A stretch of DNA of 54,832 bases. Origin: Nitrospinota bacterium (GTDB lineage Bacteria > Nitrospirota > Nitrospiria > Nitrospirales > UBA8639). Positions 54,793-54,832 of the stretch are shown piece after piece; position 1 is the stretch's first letter; every line of letters begins with the position of its first letter. Made by a program: the position numbers and the translations under genes. Below the pieces are notes generated by a model. The model saw only the letters and a program-made list of their open reading frames with translations. It ran no database searches and was not told where the DNA came from. Location: positions 1 to 54,832 of the forward strand of contig JACZVJ010000004.1 in NCBI GenBank assembly GCA_022572725.1, in the 5' to 3' direction.

Positions 54793-54832
54793 GTGACTCG
54801 AGGGACACAGCTGACCATTGGTGTCATATTGT
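54793..54832 (+). CDS. Start of a further gene, cut by the right edge
   Basis: GTG 54793 follows GGAGAGGCCA and opens VTRGTQLTIGVIL, which looks like the beginning of a signal anchor. It starts ten bases after ccmF. In System I operons ccmF is commonly followed by the thioredoxin ccmG (dsbE) or ccmH, so one of these is likely, but 13 codons are too few to tell. Confidence 0.5.
   Translation, partial: MTRGTQLTIGVIL

Overview
The window looks like ordinary chromosome of a free-living, respiring Gram-negative bacterium. Several traits resemble the phylum Nitrospirota (class Nitrospiria): a CCAEP-tailed radical SAM protein, a 31-residue COX24-like ribosomal protein, a stand-alone F0 ATP synthase cluster, a System I cytochrome c maturation operon and the lineage-type small hypothetical proteins. 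That placement is an inference from protein character, not from a search. No rRNA, tRNA, CRISPR array or transposase gene was found.

Layout. 1-2352: left edge of lipB, then two duplicated Lys/Ala-rich mini-histone-like genes, each with its own terminator-type hairpin, and a HARE-HTH coiled-coil protein with a good promoter in an AT-rich island. 2353-4262: rlmN and larE, overlapping. 4384-6165: F0 genes atpF, atpE, atpB and an AtpZ/AtpI-type gene on the minus strand, without F1 genes. 6332-9323: a secreted protein, then pabB and pabC (4-aminobenzoate). 9365-16600: nadB, a lipoprotein, the COX24-like gene, a small conserved gene, an MsbA-like exporter, a secreted protein, a methyltransferase and a decayed glutamine amidotransferase. 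16744-19452: dapL, folK, panC. 19638-20523: remains of a nucleotidyltransferase module and a zinc-ribbon gene. 20586-25237: lspA, ileS, nadA on the minus strand.

25331-30587 is a thiamin locus: a tandem 38-bp duplication, a sigma70-type promoter, a TPP riboswitch with terminator, thiC, a His-type Thi4 thiazole synthase, then a TPR protein, a degenerate receiver protein and a YgfZ/GcvT-like folate protein. 30588-36568 is gene-poor and mixed: a hypothetical, a PhoD-type phosphatase, a Cys-rich small protein, an NTF2-like protein, a REP-like palindrome and an EamA transporter. 36569-39934 is the most unusual locus: a 2[4Fe-4S] ferredoxin, a B12-binding-type radical SAM protein ending in a CCAEP tail and an ATP-grasp ligase, probably a peptide or small-molecule modification pathway of unknown product.

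40547-46564 carries smc, ispH and fabH on the minus strand. A 169-bp IS5-type MITE sits just upstream of fabH. 46896-54832: bamD, then divergent ccdA-resA (minus) and ccmABC, a CcmE-like/CcmD fusion, ccmE, ccmF and the start of one more gene (plus): thiol-redox and haem delivery for cytochrome c assembly on both sides of one intergenic region.
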